A DNA stretch of 7,295 nt, from NCBI GenBank assembly GCA_030640765.1, contig DAOWIT010000049.1:1-7295 (forward strand). Reading direction: 5' to 3'. The position numbers were made by a program, and so were the translations under genes. Every line of letters begins with the position of its first letter. Position 1 is the first letter of the stretch. Under the pieces are notes generated by a model that saw nothing but the letters and a program-made list of their open reading frames with translations, was not told where the DNA came from and ran no database searches. Below are positions 1 to 5,856 of this stretch, one piece after another. The DNA is from Candidatus Latescibacterota bacterium. Lineage in GTDB: Bacteria; Latescibacterota; MVCY01.

Positions 1-31
1 GAACGACAAATACTGAAAGGGAGTTCAACCT

Positions 32-196
32 ATGAAACTTCTCGGTCAAGTCCGCGCTGTCACCCAAAAAAGGCAGTACTCGATACGCACTGAACAAGCC
101 TATGTTATATAGATAAAGGGATTTATACTATTCTACGGAAAGCGCCACGACCGAATCAGGACAAGTCACGTCTGGGTGCAACTTTCCCTATCCTGA
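32..196 (+). pseudogene. Decayed N-terminus of an integron-integrase/XerC-D-like tyrosine recombinase
   Basis: An ATG at 32 sits 8 nt behind a good ribosome binding site (AAGGGAG, 17-23) and opens MKLLGQVRAV, then YSIRTEQAYV. This is the start of the SAM-like N-terminal (core-binding) domain of integron-type and XerC/D-like tyrosine recombinases, typically MKLL.QVR...YS.RTEQAYV.WI..FI.F..KRH. Codon 27 is TAG (110-112), where the family has the Trp of the WI pair. Reading on in the same frame restores IKGFILFYGKRH (113-148), so the break is a nonsense change, not a frameshift. Similarity then fades and the frame stops at TGA 194-196, overlapping the end of the convergent phosphatidyltransferase gene. 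The rest of the N-terminal domain and the whole catalytic domain (Arg, His-X-X-Arg, Tyr) are absent. It is a remnant, not a working recombinase. The family assignment rests on my recognition of the motif. Confidence 0.72.
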
Positions 197-853
197 AGCT
201 CTGGTGTCTTCCTTTTCCAGGTTCAGGGGCTTTGTCTTCGTCCAGACATGGTATATCCTCTCGACGACCGTATAGTTGGCCAGCACAGCCAATATCCAGA
301 TTGCCACTGTCAGACCAATTCTTCCGAAAAGGGCCCCTAAGGCCACTACCAAGGTGCGTTGGGTTCTTTGCATCAGACCGCCCTGACACTCGATTCCCAG
401 TCCCTCGGCCCGAGCGCGCACATAACTCACTAATAGAGAACCTGCCAGGGCAAACAACAGGGCCATTTTGGTAAATATTCCGCCCGTGCGTACCAGATAG
501 AAGGCGATGCCGAAGAAGATAAACGCCTCCGAGTAACGGTCTAAAGTTGAATCCAACAGGGCGCCGAACTGTGTTTTTCTGTTAGCTGCCCTGGCAACTT
601 GCCCGTCGAGGACATCGCAAAGCCCTGCCAACAGGACGAGAATACCGGCCCAGGGGAACCACCCCACGGCAAAGGCTAAAGCGGCCCCGATGCTTAATAA
701 TACCCCTAACCCAGTGAAAAGATCAGGCCGCAGCCCGAGGTTGGCAAGCAATTTCACCAGAGGTCTCACGAAGCGGGCAAAACCCTCTTTCAGGTTGCCG
801 TTGAATATCATTTCCCGGCTGAATAACCTGGAGAAGAACATCCCTAATCTCAC
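188..853 (-). CDS. CDP-alcohol phosphatidyltransferase family membrane protein
   Basis: This integral membrane enzyme should transfer a phosphatidyl group from a CDP-lipid to an alcohol such as glycerol 3-phosphate or inositol phosphate, making phospholipid head groups. The 221-residue protein carries the complete family signature: D80-V-L-D83-G84-Q-V-A87-R88, then G97, D101 and D105. These residues bind the metal ions and the CDP-lipid, and none is missing. Hydrophobic helices lie on both sides of the motif (about 47-63, 66-79, 106-123, 126-143, 170-190). The segment SYVRARAEGLG followed by RTQR resembles the PGP synthase and phosphatidylinositol-phosphate/archaetidylinositol-phosphate synthase branches, so the acceptor alcohol is left open. 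The GTG start (853-851) lies about 10 nt behind AGGAGGT, which overlaps the stop codon of rsmI. The two genes are therefore an operon with probable translational coupling. An in-frame ATG four codons in is a weaker alternative start. Confidence 0.9.
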   Translation of the reverse strand: MRLGMFFSRLFSREMIFNGNLKEGFARFVRPLVKLLANLGLRPDLFTGLGVLLSIGAALAFAVGWFPWAGILVLLAGLCDVLDGQVARAANRKTQFGALLDSTLDRYSEAFIFFGIAFYLVRTGGIFTKMALLFALAGSLLVSYVRARAEGLGIECQGGLMQRTQRTLVVALGALFGRIGLTVAIWILAVLANYTVVERIYHVWTKTKPLNLEKEDTRASG

Positions 854-869
854 AAGAAGAAATACCTCC

Positions 870-1637
870 TTACTCTACAGGATCCGTCCGATCGATTTTC
901 TCCACTCCTCTGACAACCAGGACAAACTCTCCCCGAGGTTTCTTGTCTTTAAAGTGCTCGATAATCTGGCTCAATTTACCTCTGAGGGTTTCTTCGAACC
1001 TTTTAGTCAACTCTCTGCAGAGGCAGACCTCTCTGTCTCCCAGAATCTGGTAGGCATCGGTCAGCAACTGCAGAATTCGGTGGGGCGATTCGAAAAGCAG
1101 GACAGTTCTGTTTTCTTGGTTCAGTTCCTGCAGCCGCTTTCTCCTTCGGGATTTTCTGGCAGGCAGAAATCCTTCAAACACAAACCGATCGGTGGGCAGA
1201 CCCGAGACCACCAGGGCAGCCATTGGCGCTGAAACTCCCGGGATGGGGACCGCTAGGATCTGATTCTCTAAGGTATGTTTCACCAGGAAATAAGCAGGGT
1301 CAGAAATCCCTGGAGTCCCAGCATCGGAGACTACAGCAACCGATTGGCCAGAAAGCATTTGGCGAATTAAAAGGGGAGTCTTTCTCTCCTTATTGTGATC
1401 GTGGTAGCTGGTGACACGGGGGCCTTTGATCTGGTAGTGAGCCAGTAATTGTCTGGTGCGACGAGTGTCCTCGGCAGCGATGATATCCACCTCTTTAAGC
1501 ACCCTCAGGGCACGAAGTGTTATGTCCTCTAAGTTGCCAATGGGAGTGCTTACAATATAGAGCTGCCCGCTTTTTTGCCCCACGCTCCTTCCCTCTCTGC
1601 TTTTGGGGTCTAAATCCTCAAAATTGTAATATAGCAC
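870..1637 (-). CDS. rsmI: 16S rRNA (cytidine(1402)-2'-O)-methyltransferase RsmI
   Basis: RsmI methylates the 2'-O of C1402 in the decoding centre of 16S rRNA using S-adenosylmethionine. The 255-residue product has the family's tetrapyrrole-methylase-type fold signatures in order: LYIVSTPIGNLEDITLRAL (26-44), AAEDTRRT (54-61), VSDAGTPGISDP (103-114), then PIPGVSAPMAALVVSGLPTD and FEGFLPARKSRRR, and finally GEFVLVV near the C-terminus. Many RsmI proteins, including the roughly 286-residue E. coli enzyme, carry about 30-45 more residues as a small C-terminal domain. Here the protein ends about 13 residues after GEFVLVV, so it is a short form. The GTG start (1637) has AGGGGAA-type Shine-Dalgarno pairing just upstream. 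A GTG at 1583 (residue 19) would give an N-terminus closer to the family's usual one, but its AAGGAG lies only 1 nt away, so the start is not settled. It is the first gene of a two-gene minus-strand operon. Confidence 0.93.
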   Translation of the reverse strand: MLYYNFEDLDPKSREGRSVGQKSGQLYIVSTPIGNLEDITLRALRVLKEVDIIAAEDTRRTRQLLAHYQIKGPRVTSYHDHNKERKTPLLIRQMLSGQSVAVVSDAGTPGISDPAYFLVKHTLENQILAVPIPGVSAPMAALVVSGLPTDRFVFEGFLPARKSRRRKRLQELNQENRTVLLFESPHRILQLLTDAYQILGDREVCLCRELTKRFEETLRGKLSQIIEHFKDKKPRGEFVLVVRGVEKIDRTDPVE

Positions 1638-1780
1638 AGAATCTTCCCCTTAGCAAGAGAAAAATTTCTCCAGGATAACGAAGGAGTTGTCAACACGAAT
1701 TAACAGGAAGACAGCAAAGAGAAATACTCGATTTAAATCTGACAACAACCAAAGCCACCCTTTTCACCAAAGAGAAAAAA

Positions 1781-1789
1781 TGTGAATAA
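1781..1789 (-). promoter_or_regulatory. DnaA box (TTATTCACA)
   Basis: Minus-strand TTATTCACA is a perfect match to the consensus TTWTNCACA. It lies exactly 20 bp from the next box, about two helical turns, so both sit on nearly the same DNA face. Confidence 0.55.
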
Positions 1790-1800
1790 CCTCTTTAAAA

Positions 1801-1809
1801 TGTGGATAA
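1801..1809 (-). promoter_or_regulatory. DnaA box (TTATCCACA, strongest consensus form)
   Basis: Minus-strand TTATCCACA is identical to the high-affinity R1/R4-type DnaA box of E. coli and many other bacteria. It has the same orientation as its neighbours at 1781 and 1881. Confidence 0.6.
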
Positions 1810-1880
1810 CTTCCATGGCAACGCAAGATAACTGCCTGTTATTCTCGCTAATAGAAATCATAATGATCAGAGCCTTTTTT

Positions 1881-1889
1881 TGTGGAAAA
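1881..1889 (-). promoter_or_regulatory. DnaA box (TTTTCCACA)
   Basis: Minus-strand TTTTCCACA fits TTWTNCACA exactly. It lies 80 bp from the middle box in the same orientation and follows a run of seven T on the plus strand (1874-1880). Confidence 0.5.
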
Positions 1890-1927
1890 CCTACTCAAAT
1901 AAAGCGTCTTTAACAAGATGTCTCCTT

Positions 1928-1958
1928 AGATTCCAGAATCCGAGACCCACAGGAATCT
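1928..1958 (+). repeat. Imperfect inverted repeat (stem-loop) ahead of the small ORF
   Basis: AGATTCC (1928-1934) pairs with GGAATCT (1952-1958) across a 17-nt loop, with a further G-C pair inside after an A-A mismatch. It ends right before a possible GTG start at 1959 and would sequester the only AGGA near it. The stem is only 7 bp, so it may be coincidence or a weak operator. Confidence 0.25.
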
Positions 1959-1988
1959 GTGTTATTTCCAAGATTTTTGGGTGTCATT

Positions 1989-2162
1989 ATGACCATAAAA
2001 AAAAAACGGCTTGATATTTCATCCCTTTTGTCCTATATTTATAAAAAGCAGATAAGAAAGCTATATCTCACTGCCTCCGACGGTTGTCAGCGGGGAGTAT
2101 TCTTTGACCGAACTGCTGGGCAGCTCTGTTCACATTGGGTAGTAGATCAAGAAGGGATGTAA
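1989..2162 (+). CDS. Small hypothetical protein immediately upstream of ccdA
   Basis: A 57-codon reading frame runs from ATG 1989 to TAA 2160-2162, one base before the GTG start of ccdA. Its basic N-terminal half (MTIKKKRLDISSLLSYIYKK) is followed by a mixed half with RGVFFDRTAGQL and SHWVVDQ. I do not recognise a family. There is no signal peptide or membrane segment. GGGTG (1979-1983) gives a modest ribosome binding site for the ATG; a GTG at 1959 in the same frame is an alternative. For it: protein-like composition and a stop nearly abutting ccdA, which would allow translational coupling, with the ccdA GAAGGGA lying inside this frame. Against it: a strong promoter-like site at 2011-2039 lies inside it, so the stretch could instead be the ccdA leader. 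Ten A in a row (1997-2006) make the frame prone to slippage or sequencing error. Confidence 0.4.
   Translation: MTIKKKRLDISSLLSYIYKKQIRKLYLTASDGCQRGVFFDRTAGQLCSHWVVDQEGM
2011..2039 (+). promoter_or_regulatory. Sigma-70-type promoter for ccdA, with upstream A-tract
   Basis: TTGATA (2011-2016) and TATATT (2034-2039) are separated by exactly 17 bp, each matching the consensus at five of six positions. A run of ten A (1997-2006) just upstream resembles an UP element. Transcription would start near 2046, leaving a leader of about 118 nt before ccdA. It is the best promoter match I found in the window. Confidence 0.5.
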
Positions 2163-2163
2163 T

Positions 2164-2868
2164 GTGAGTGATGTTTCTGTGATTGTGGCGTTTGGAGCAG
2201 GGGTTCTCTCTTTTCTCTCCCCCTGTGTGCTCCCTTTGGTCCCGGCCTATCTCTGTTTTATCTCCGGTCTCTCTTTGGGTCAGATGAGAACCAGTTCGAC
2301 GGACGCCCGGATGCTCCTTAAGGTGGGGAGGAACTCTCTGATGTTTGTTCTGGGGTTCTCCACTGTCTTTGTCGCTTTGGGGGCGACAGCCACAGTGATG
2401 GGACAGTTTCTGCTTTCTCATCTGGCCCTGCTCAGCAAGATAGCAGGCATTATCATAGTGATTTTAGGGCTCCACATGGCCGGGTGGCTGCGGATAGGAT
2501 TTCTGAATTACCAGAAGAGATTTCAGGCCAGAACTGCGCCGATCAGTAGCATAGGTGCCTTTGTTGTGGGCCTGGCCTTTGCTTTCGGATGGACACCCTG
2601 TGTAGGGCCGATTCTGGCAACGATATTAGTCTACGCTGGGACACAACAGACAGTGGGCAAGGGGGTCTTACTACTGGCCTTTTATTCCTTAGGTCTGGGT
2701 ATTCCCTTTATCGCCGCGGGATTGGGGATAAATGCCTTCCTGAACCTCTTCAGCCGGGTGAAGGTTCACCTTCGCTTAGTGGAGATTATTTCCGGATTGG
2801 TGCTGATAGTCGTTGGCCTGCTGATGTTTTGGGAATTTCTCCCCTCTGTTGCAGGCATCTTAAAGTAG
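2164..2868 (+). CDS. ccdA: CcdA-type cytochrome c biogenesis / thiol-disulfide transmembrane reductant carrier
   Basis: CcdA proteins (DsbD membrane-domain family) carry reducing equivalents from cytoplasmic thioredoxin across the membrane to extracytoplasmic partners such as cytochrome c maturation thioredoxins. The 234-residue protein has the family layout of about six membrane helices (roughly 5-33, 57-80, 88-108, 128-158, 167-190, 203-227). The two redox cysteines are in their standard settings: FLSPCVLPLVPAYL (Cys21) in helix 1 and FGWTPCVGPILATIL (Cys146) in helix 4. The length is typical for the stand-alone form. The GTG start lies 6 nt after GAAGGGA (2151-2157) and gives the usual short N-terminus. 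No thioredoxin-like partner (ResA/CcmG) or cytochrome gene lies next to it, so its client is unknown. It is separated from hisS by 124 bp. Confidence 0.93.
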   Translation: MSDVSVIVAFGAGVLSFLSPCVLPLVPAYLCFISGLSLGQMRTSSTDARMLLKVGRNSLMFVLGFSTVFVALGATATVMGQFLLSHLALLSKIAGIIIVILGLHMAGWLRIGFLNYQKRFQARTAPISSIGAFVVGLAFAFGWTPCVGPILATILVYAGTQQTVGKGVLLLAFYSLGLGIPFIAAGLGINAFLNLFSRVKVHLRLVEIISGLVLIVVGLLMFWEFLPSVAGILK

Positions 2869-2992
2869 CGCGTGCCTTTCGGATTCGCTGAAAAATTGGG
2901 CAACTGTTGACAACCACAATTTTCGATAGAATCAGATAGATTACTGCTGAACAAAGACATGGAGAGCAAAACAGCGCAACAGGATAAAGAGA

Positions 2993-4267
2993 ATGTTAAA
3001 ATACAAAGCATTGCGTGGAACTCAGGACATCCTTCCCGAGGAGATGCCCCTTTGGCGTCAGCTTGAGGAGATGGTTGGGAGGAAGATGAAGTTCTACAAC
3101 TACCGGGAGATAGCCACGCCGACATTTGAACATACCGGACTTTTCGTTCACTCCACCGGGGCGGACACTGAAATAGTGGAGAAGCAGATGTACACTTTCT
3201 TGGATAAGGGTGGGCGCAGTCTGACCCTCAGGCCAGAGGGCACGCCACCGGTGGTACGCACCTATATTGAGCACAGCCTGGGAATGAAAAAGCCGCTCCA
3301 AAAACTCTTCTACATCGGCTCAATGTATAGACAAGAAAATCCCCAGGCGGGCAGGCTGAGGCAATTTCATCAATTCGGGGCCGAGGCTATCGGATCCATT
3401 GCTCCGGCCTTGGATGCCGAGATCATAGCCCTTTTCCTGGATATATGCGAAGATCTGGGACTGAAAGAACTCTCCCTTCAGTTGGGTAGCATTGGCTGTC
3501 CAGGGTGTCGTTCTCCTTATCGGGAGAAGTTACTGGGATTTTTCGCTGATAAAGATGATCTTCTCTGTGATGACTGTAAACAGCGTCACCAGAGGAACCC
3601 CCTCAGGATCCTTGACTGCAAGAACCCCTCCTGTCGCCGAATAACCGAGGATGCACCTTCTATGCTGGATTACCTGTGTGATGACTGTGGCCCACATTTC
3701 CAGGAGCTTAAGGCACATTTGGATGCCTTGGATATCCACTATCAGATCAACCGACGGTTGGTGAGAGGTCTTGACTACTACACCAAGACGATCTTCGAGG
3801 TGGTGAGCCCTCAATTAGGGGCCCAGGACGCCTTGGGGGGAGGAGGGCGTTACGATGGGCTGGTTGAGGAGCTGGGGGCGAAGCCGACTCCTGCGGTGGG
3901 ATTTGCCGCCGGCATAGAGCGAATCCTTCTGGCGATGGAGAAAGAAAACTGCCCATCTCCCGAGCCTTGCCATCCCAAAGTCTATGTTGCCTCTATGGGA
4001 GAGGAGGCCAAGCGATTGGCTGTGCGTCTGTTGCAGAAACTGCGAACCCAAATGGTAAGCGCCGACACAGATTATCTGGACAGAAGTCTGAAATCTCAGA
4101 TGCGAGCTGCGAATAATCTCAAAGTTGAGTACACCGTGATCATCGGCCAGGAGGAGTTGAACAAGGGAAAAGCCTTGGTGCGCAATATGAGAAGCTCCCA
4201 ACAGGAAGAGGTGGGGATCGAAAAGCTGTGCGATTATTTAGTAGAGGTTTTAAACCAGAACCAGTGA
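2993..4267 (+). CDS. hisS: Histidine--tRNA ligase HisS
   Basis: This cytoplasmic class II synthetase charges tRNA-His with histidine. The 424-residue protein is full length. It shows GTQDILPEE (9-17), motif 1 around 35-51, RPEGT (80-84), motif 2 with YRQENPQAGRLRQF (112-125) and FGAE, the histidine-specific LVRGLDYYTKTIFE (256-269), and motif 3 with GGGGRYDGL (282-290) and GFAAGIERIL (303-312). The anticodon-binding domain follows (about 330-424). The insertion region has eight cysteines in pairs: C169/C172, C192/C195, C209/C214 and C229/C232. This arrangement is seen in HisS of several anaerobes and thermophiles and could hold zinc; that is inference. The ATG has AGGA 8 nt upstream (2981-2984). 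In the 124-bp gap a TTGACA (2907-2912) occurs, but the TAGAAT after it is too close (14 bp). It probably leads an operon with the regulator downstream (37-bp gap). Confidence 0.97.
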   Translation: MLKYKALRGTQDILPEEMPLWRQLEEMVGRKMKFYNYREIATPTFEHTGLFVHSTGADTEIVEKQMYTFLDKGGRSLTLRPEGTPPVVRTYIEHSLGMKKPLQKLFYIGSMYRQENPQAGRLRQFHQFGAEAIGSIAPALDAEIIALFLDICEDLGLKELSLQLGSIGCPGCRSPYREKLLGFFADKDDLLCDDCKQRHQRNPLRILDCKNPSCRRITEDAPSMLDYLCDDCGPHFQELKAHLDALDIHYQINRRLVRGLDYYTKTIFEVVSPQLGAQDALGGGGRYDGLVEELGAKPTPAVGFAAGIERILLAMEKENCPSPEPCHPKVYVASMGEEAKRLAVRLLQKLRTQMVSADTDYLDRSLKSQMRAANNLKVEYTVIIGQEELNKGKALVRNMRSSQQEEVGIEKLCDYLVEVLNQNQ

Positions 4268-4289
4268 GGGGTTTCTACTTTTCTAAGCA

Positions 4290-4296
4290 GAGGTGA
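4290..4296 (+). promoter_or_regulatory. Ribosome binding site that decides the TTG start of the sigma-54 activator
   Basis: GAGGTGA is a seven-base match to the 16S anti-Shine-Dalgarno complement. It is 8 nt before TTG 4305, while the alternative GTG 4293-4295 is part of the site itself and so cannot be initiated from it. Confidence 0.6.
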
Positions 4297-4304
4297 TTGC
4301 TCAA

Positions 4305-5831
4305 TTGGATGAGAAGTTCAATATTCTACTGATAAGTTTGGATGAAAAAGGCCGAGAGGCAGCCCTTGCTGTTTTGGAGGGTGAGCGTTGGAAGTGGACG
4401 GCAGTGGACAATGGGAAGGCAGCAGTCGATTTGCTCCGACATAACCCCGCGGATCTTGTAGTGGCTGATGCCTCGATTCCGGAGGCAGAGCTGGTGCAGA
4501 TTTCAGAGAAACTTAAGGATGGCCGTTACTGGGGGACTCTGGTGCTGCTGTGCCCTAAGGGGGAAGTCCCTGTCGTTCAAATGGAGGTCGATGCGATCTT
4601 AGAGAAACCCATTGATCGCCACGAATTGGCAGAGGTTATTGACAGAGCCCAGGTGCGAAAGAGGATCTCGCTGGAGTCCGGACTGGTGGGCAAGTCCGAG
4701 CAGATGAGGCGGGTTCTGGAGGCTATTATTCAGATTGCCCCCACCGAGATAACCGTTCTTATCACCGGAGAAACAGGCACTGGTAAGGAGCTGATAGCAA
4801 AGGCAATCCACAACCACAGCAGGCATAAGACCGGGCCTTTTCTGGCTGTTGACTGCGGGGCGCTGGCAGAGGGTGTTCTGGAGAGTGAGCTCTTCGGACA
4901 CGAAAGAGGTGCCTTCACCGGCGCGGTTGCTCGGCGTAAAGGCGTTTTCGAGGCCGCTGAGGGTGGAACCATATTCTTAGATGAAATCGGGGATATGATG
5001 CCAGCCACACAAGTCAGATTTTTGCGGGTGTTAGAAGAAAGGGAACTGCGCCGCGTGGGAGGTACAGAGACCATAAAGGTAGATGTTAGAGTAATCGCCG
5101 CCACCAACCTTGACTTAGCCGCTTCGCTCAGGGAGGGTAATTTCCGGCAGGATCTCTACTACCGCCTGAAAGTCTTTGAGATATATATGCCCCCTCTGCG
5201 AGAAAGAAGAGATGACATCCCCCTGTTGATAGATGCCTTTGTGCGCAGCTACTGCCAAGAACATAAGGTCAGTTTCCCTGGAATCTCCGAGGACGCCATA
5301 CAATCGCTTATGCGCTATCCCTGGCCTGGAAATATAAGGGAGCTTAAAAACCTGGTGGAGAGTATGGTAGCTCTGTCACCCAAGCGGAAGATAACCGCCG
5401 ATGATATCCCCGGATATTTTAAGGATTATCTTAAGCAAGGGCCGTCTTCCAGTCATCTTCTGCCGGTAAGGGTGAAAAAAACCCCTGATCAAGCGGAACG
5501 GGAGCTGATCTATCGCAGCCTGCTATCCCTGAGAGAGGATGTCGCGGAGATTAAGAAATTCATTCTGGAAGGGGAACGAGTTGCCAAACCTATTCCCATA
5601 AATCCTTATGAAACGCCCTTTATCGCCGAAGTTGGAGAAATCGGGGGAAAAGAGATTAAGGAAACAGCTCAGGCCGATACTGGGGAGCTAAAATCGATCG
5701 CTCAGATGGAGAAGGAGATGGTCGTAAAGGCACTGAGGCAAACTGAGGGGAATAAGAAAAAGGCGGCCAAGATATTGGGAATGGGGGAGCGGACTCTTTA
5801 TCGCAAGATTAAAGAGTATAGATTGCAGTGA
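4305..5831 (+). CDS. Sigma-54-dependent transcriptional activator (NtrC family) with degenerate receiver domain
   Basis: This is a bacterial enhancer-binding protein that uses ATP to open RpoN promoters. Residue numbers count from the upstream in-frame GTG 4293. An N-terminal receiver-like domain (about 10-120) is followed by an AAA+ domain with Walker A GETGTGKE (159-166), the sigma-54-contacting GAFTGA loop (206-211), Walker B TIFLDEIGD (226-234), a VIAATN sensor, a RQDLYYRL arginine segment and WPGNIREL. A charged linker containing RELIYRSLLSLREDVAEIKK and a Fis-type helix-turn-helix (about 472-512; NKKKAAKILGMGERTLYRK) complete it. The receiver keeps Asp59 and Lys105 but lacks the acidic pair (Ser15-Leu16) and has Cys87 at the switch Thr/Ser position. 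TTG 4305 is preferred as start because GAGGTGA (4290-4296) is 8 nt away; GTG 4293 lies inside that site. The target promoters are unknown. The LOG gene follows after 25 bp. Confidence 0.93.
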   Translation: MDEKFNILLISLDEKGREAALAVLEGERWKWTAVDNGKAAVDLLRHNPADLVVADASIPEAELVQISEKLKDGRYWGTLVLLCPKGEVPVVQMEVDAILEKPIDRHELAEVIDRAQVRKRISLESGLVGKSEQMRRVLEAIIQIAPTEITVLITGETGTGKELIAKAIHNHSRHKTGPFLAVDCGALAEGVLESELFGHERGAFTGAVARRKGVFEAAEGGTIFLDEIGDMMPATQVRFLRVLEERELRRVGGTETIKVDVRVIAATNLDLAASLREGNFRQDLYYRLKVFEIYMPPLRERRDDIPLLIDAFVRSYCQEHKVSFPGISEDAIQSLMRYPWPGNIRELKNLVESMVALSPKRKITADDIPGYFKDYLKQGPSSSHLLPVRVKKTPDQAERELIYRSLLSLREDVAEIKKFILEGERVAKPIPINPYETPFIAEVGEIGGKEIKETAQADTGELKSIAQMEKEMVVKALRQTEGNKKKAAKILGMGERTLYRKIKEYRLQ

Positions 5832-5856
5832 AAAACACAGGGAATGGAGGTCTGGT

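Larger units (their letters stand above)
1638..1958. other. AT-rich divergent intergenic region with DnaA-box cluster; candidate replication origin
   Basis: This stretch has no convincing gene and is visibly richer in A and T than its neighbours. It lies between the rsmI operon (leftward) and the ccdA-hisS group (rightward). Three 9-mers match the DnaA-box consensus TTWTNCACA exactly, all on the minus strand: 1781-1789, 1801-1809 and 1881-1889. By chance far fewer than one would be expected here. A-rich and T-rich patches (around 1725-1737, 1771-1800, 1874-1880) could serve as an unwinding element. A short inverted repeat GAGAAA/TTTCTC lies at 1657-1670. On the minus strand TTGACA (1693-1688) could be a -35 element for rsmI, but no good -10 follows. 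The origin reading is inference. A DnaA-regulated promoter or a DnaA-titrating site would look the same. Confidence 0.5.

Noticed and set aside
1..190. Integron attC site or gene cassette near the integrase remnant
   Set aside because: No paired core sites or imperfect long inverted repeat could be seen in the short flank available.
690..1232. 180-codon plus-strand open frame
   Set aside because: It is antisense to rsmI and the phosphatidyltransferase, both of which have full conserved motifs. Its translation has no recognisable motif and looks like a shadow of the real genes.
2037..2110. tRNA or other structured RNA gene in the ccdA leader
   Set aside because: No cloverleaf arms or T-loop consensus could be formed; only weak local pairings exist.
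2068..2421. 117-codon minus-strand open frame across the ccdA start
   Set aside because: It is antisense to ccdA and the small ORF, and its translation is a low-information charged sequence with no family motif.
2907..2932. TTGACA followed by TAGAAT as a hisS promoter
   Set aside because: Both hexamers are good, but the spacer is only 14 bp, too short for a normal sigma-70 promoter. It is mentioned only in the hisS entry.
2869..2992. T-box leader for hisS
   Set aside because: The 124-bp gap is short and shows no T-box bulge sequence and no antiterminator/terminator hairpin with a T-run.
2766..3125. Minus-strand open frames over the ccdA-hisS junction and within hisS
   Set aside because: They are shadows of hisS, whose class II motifs are unambiguous, and they have no plausible start signals.
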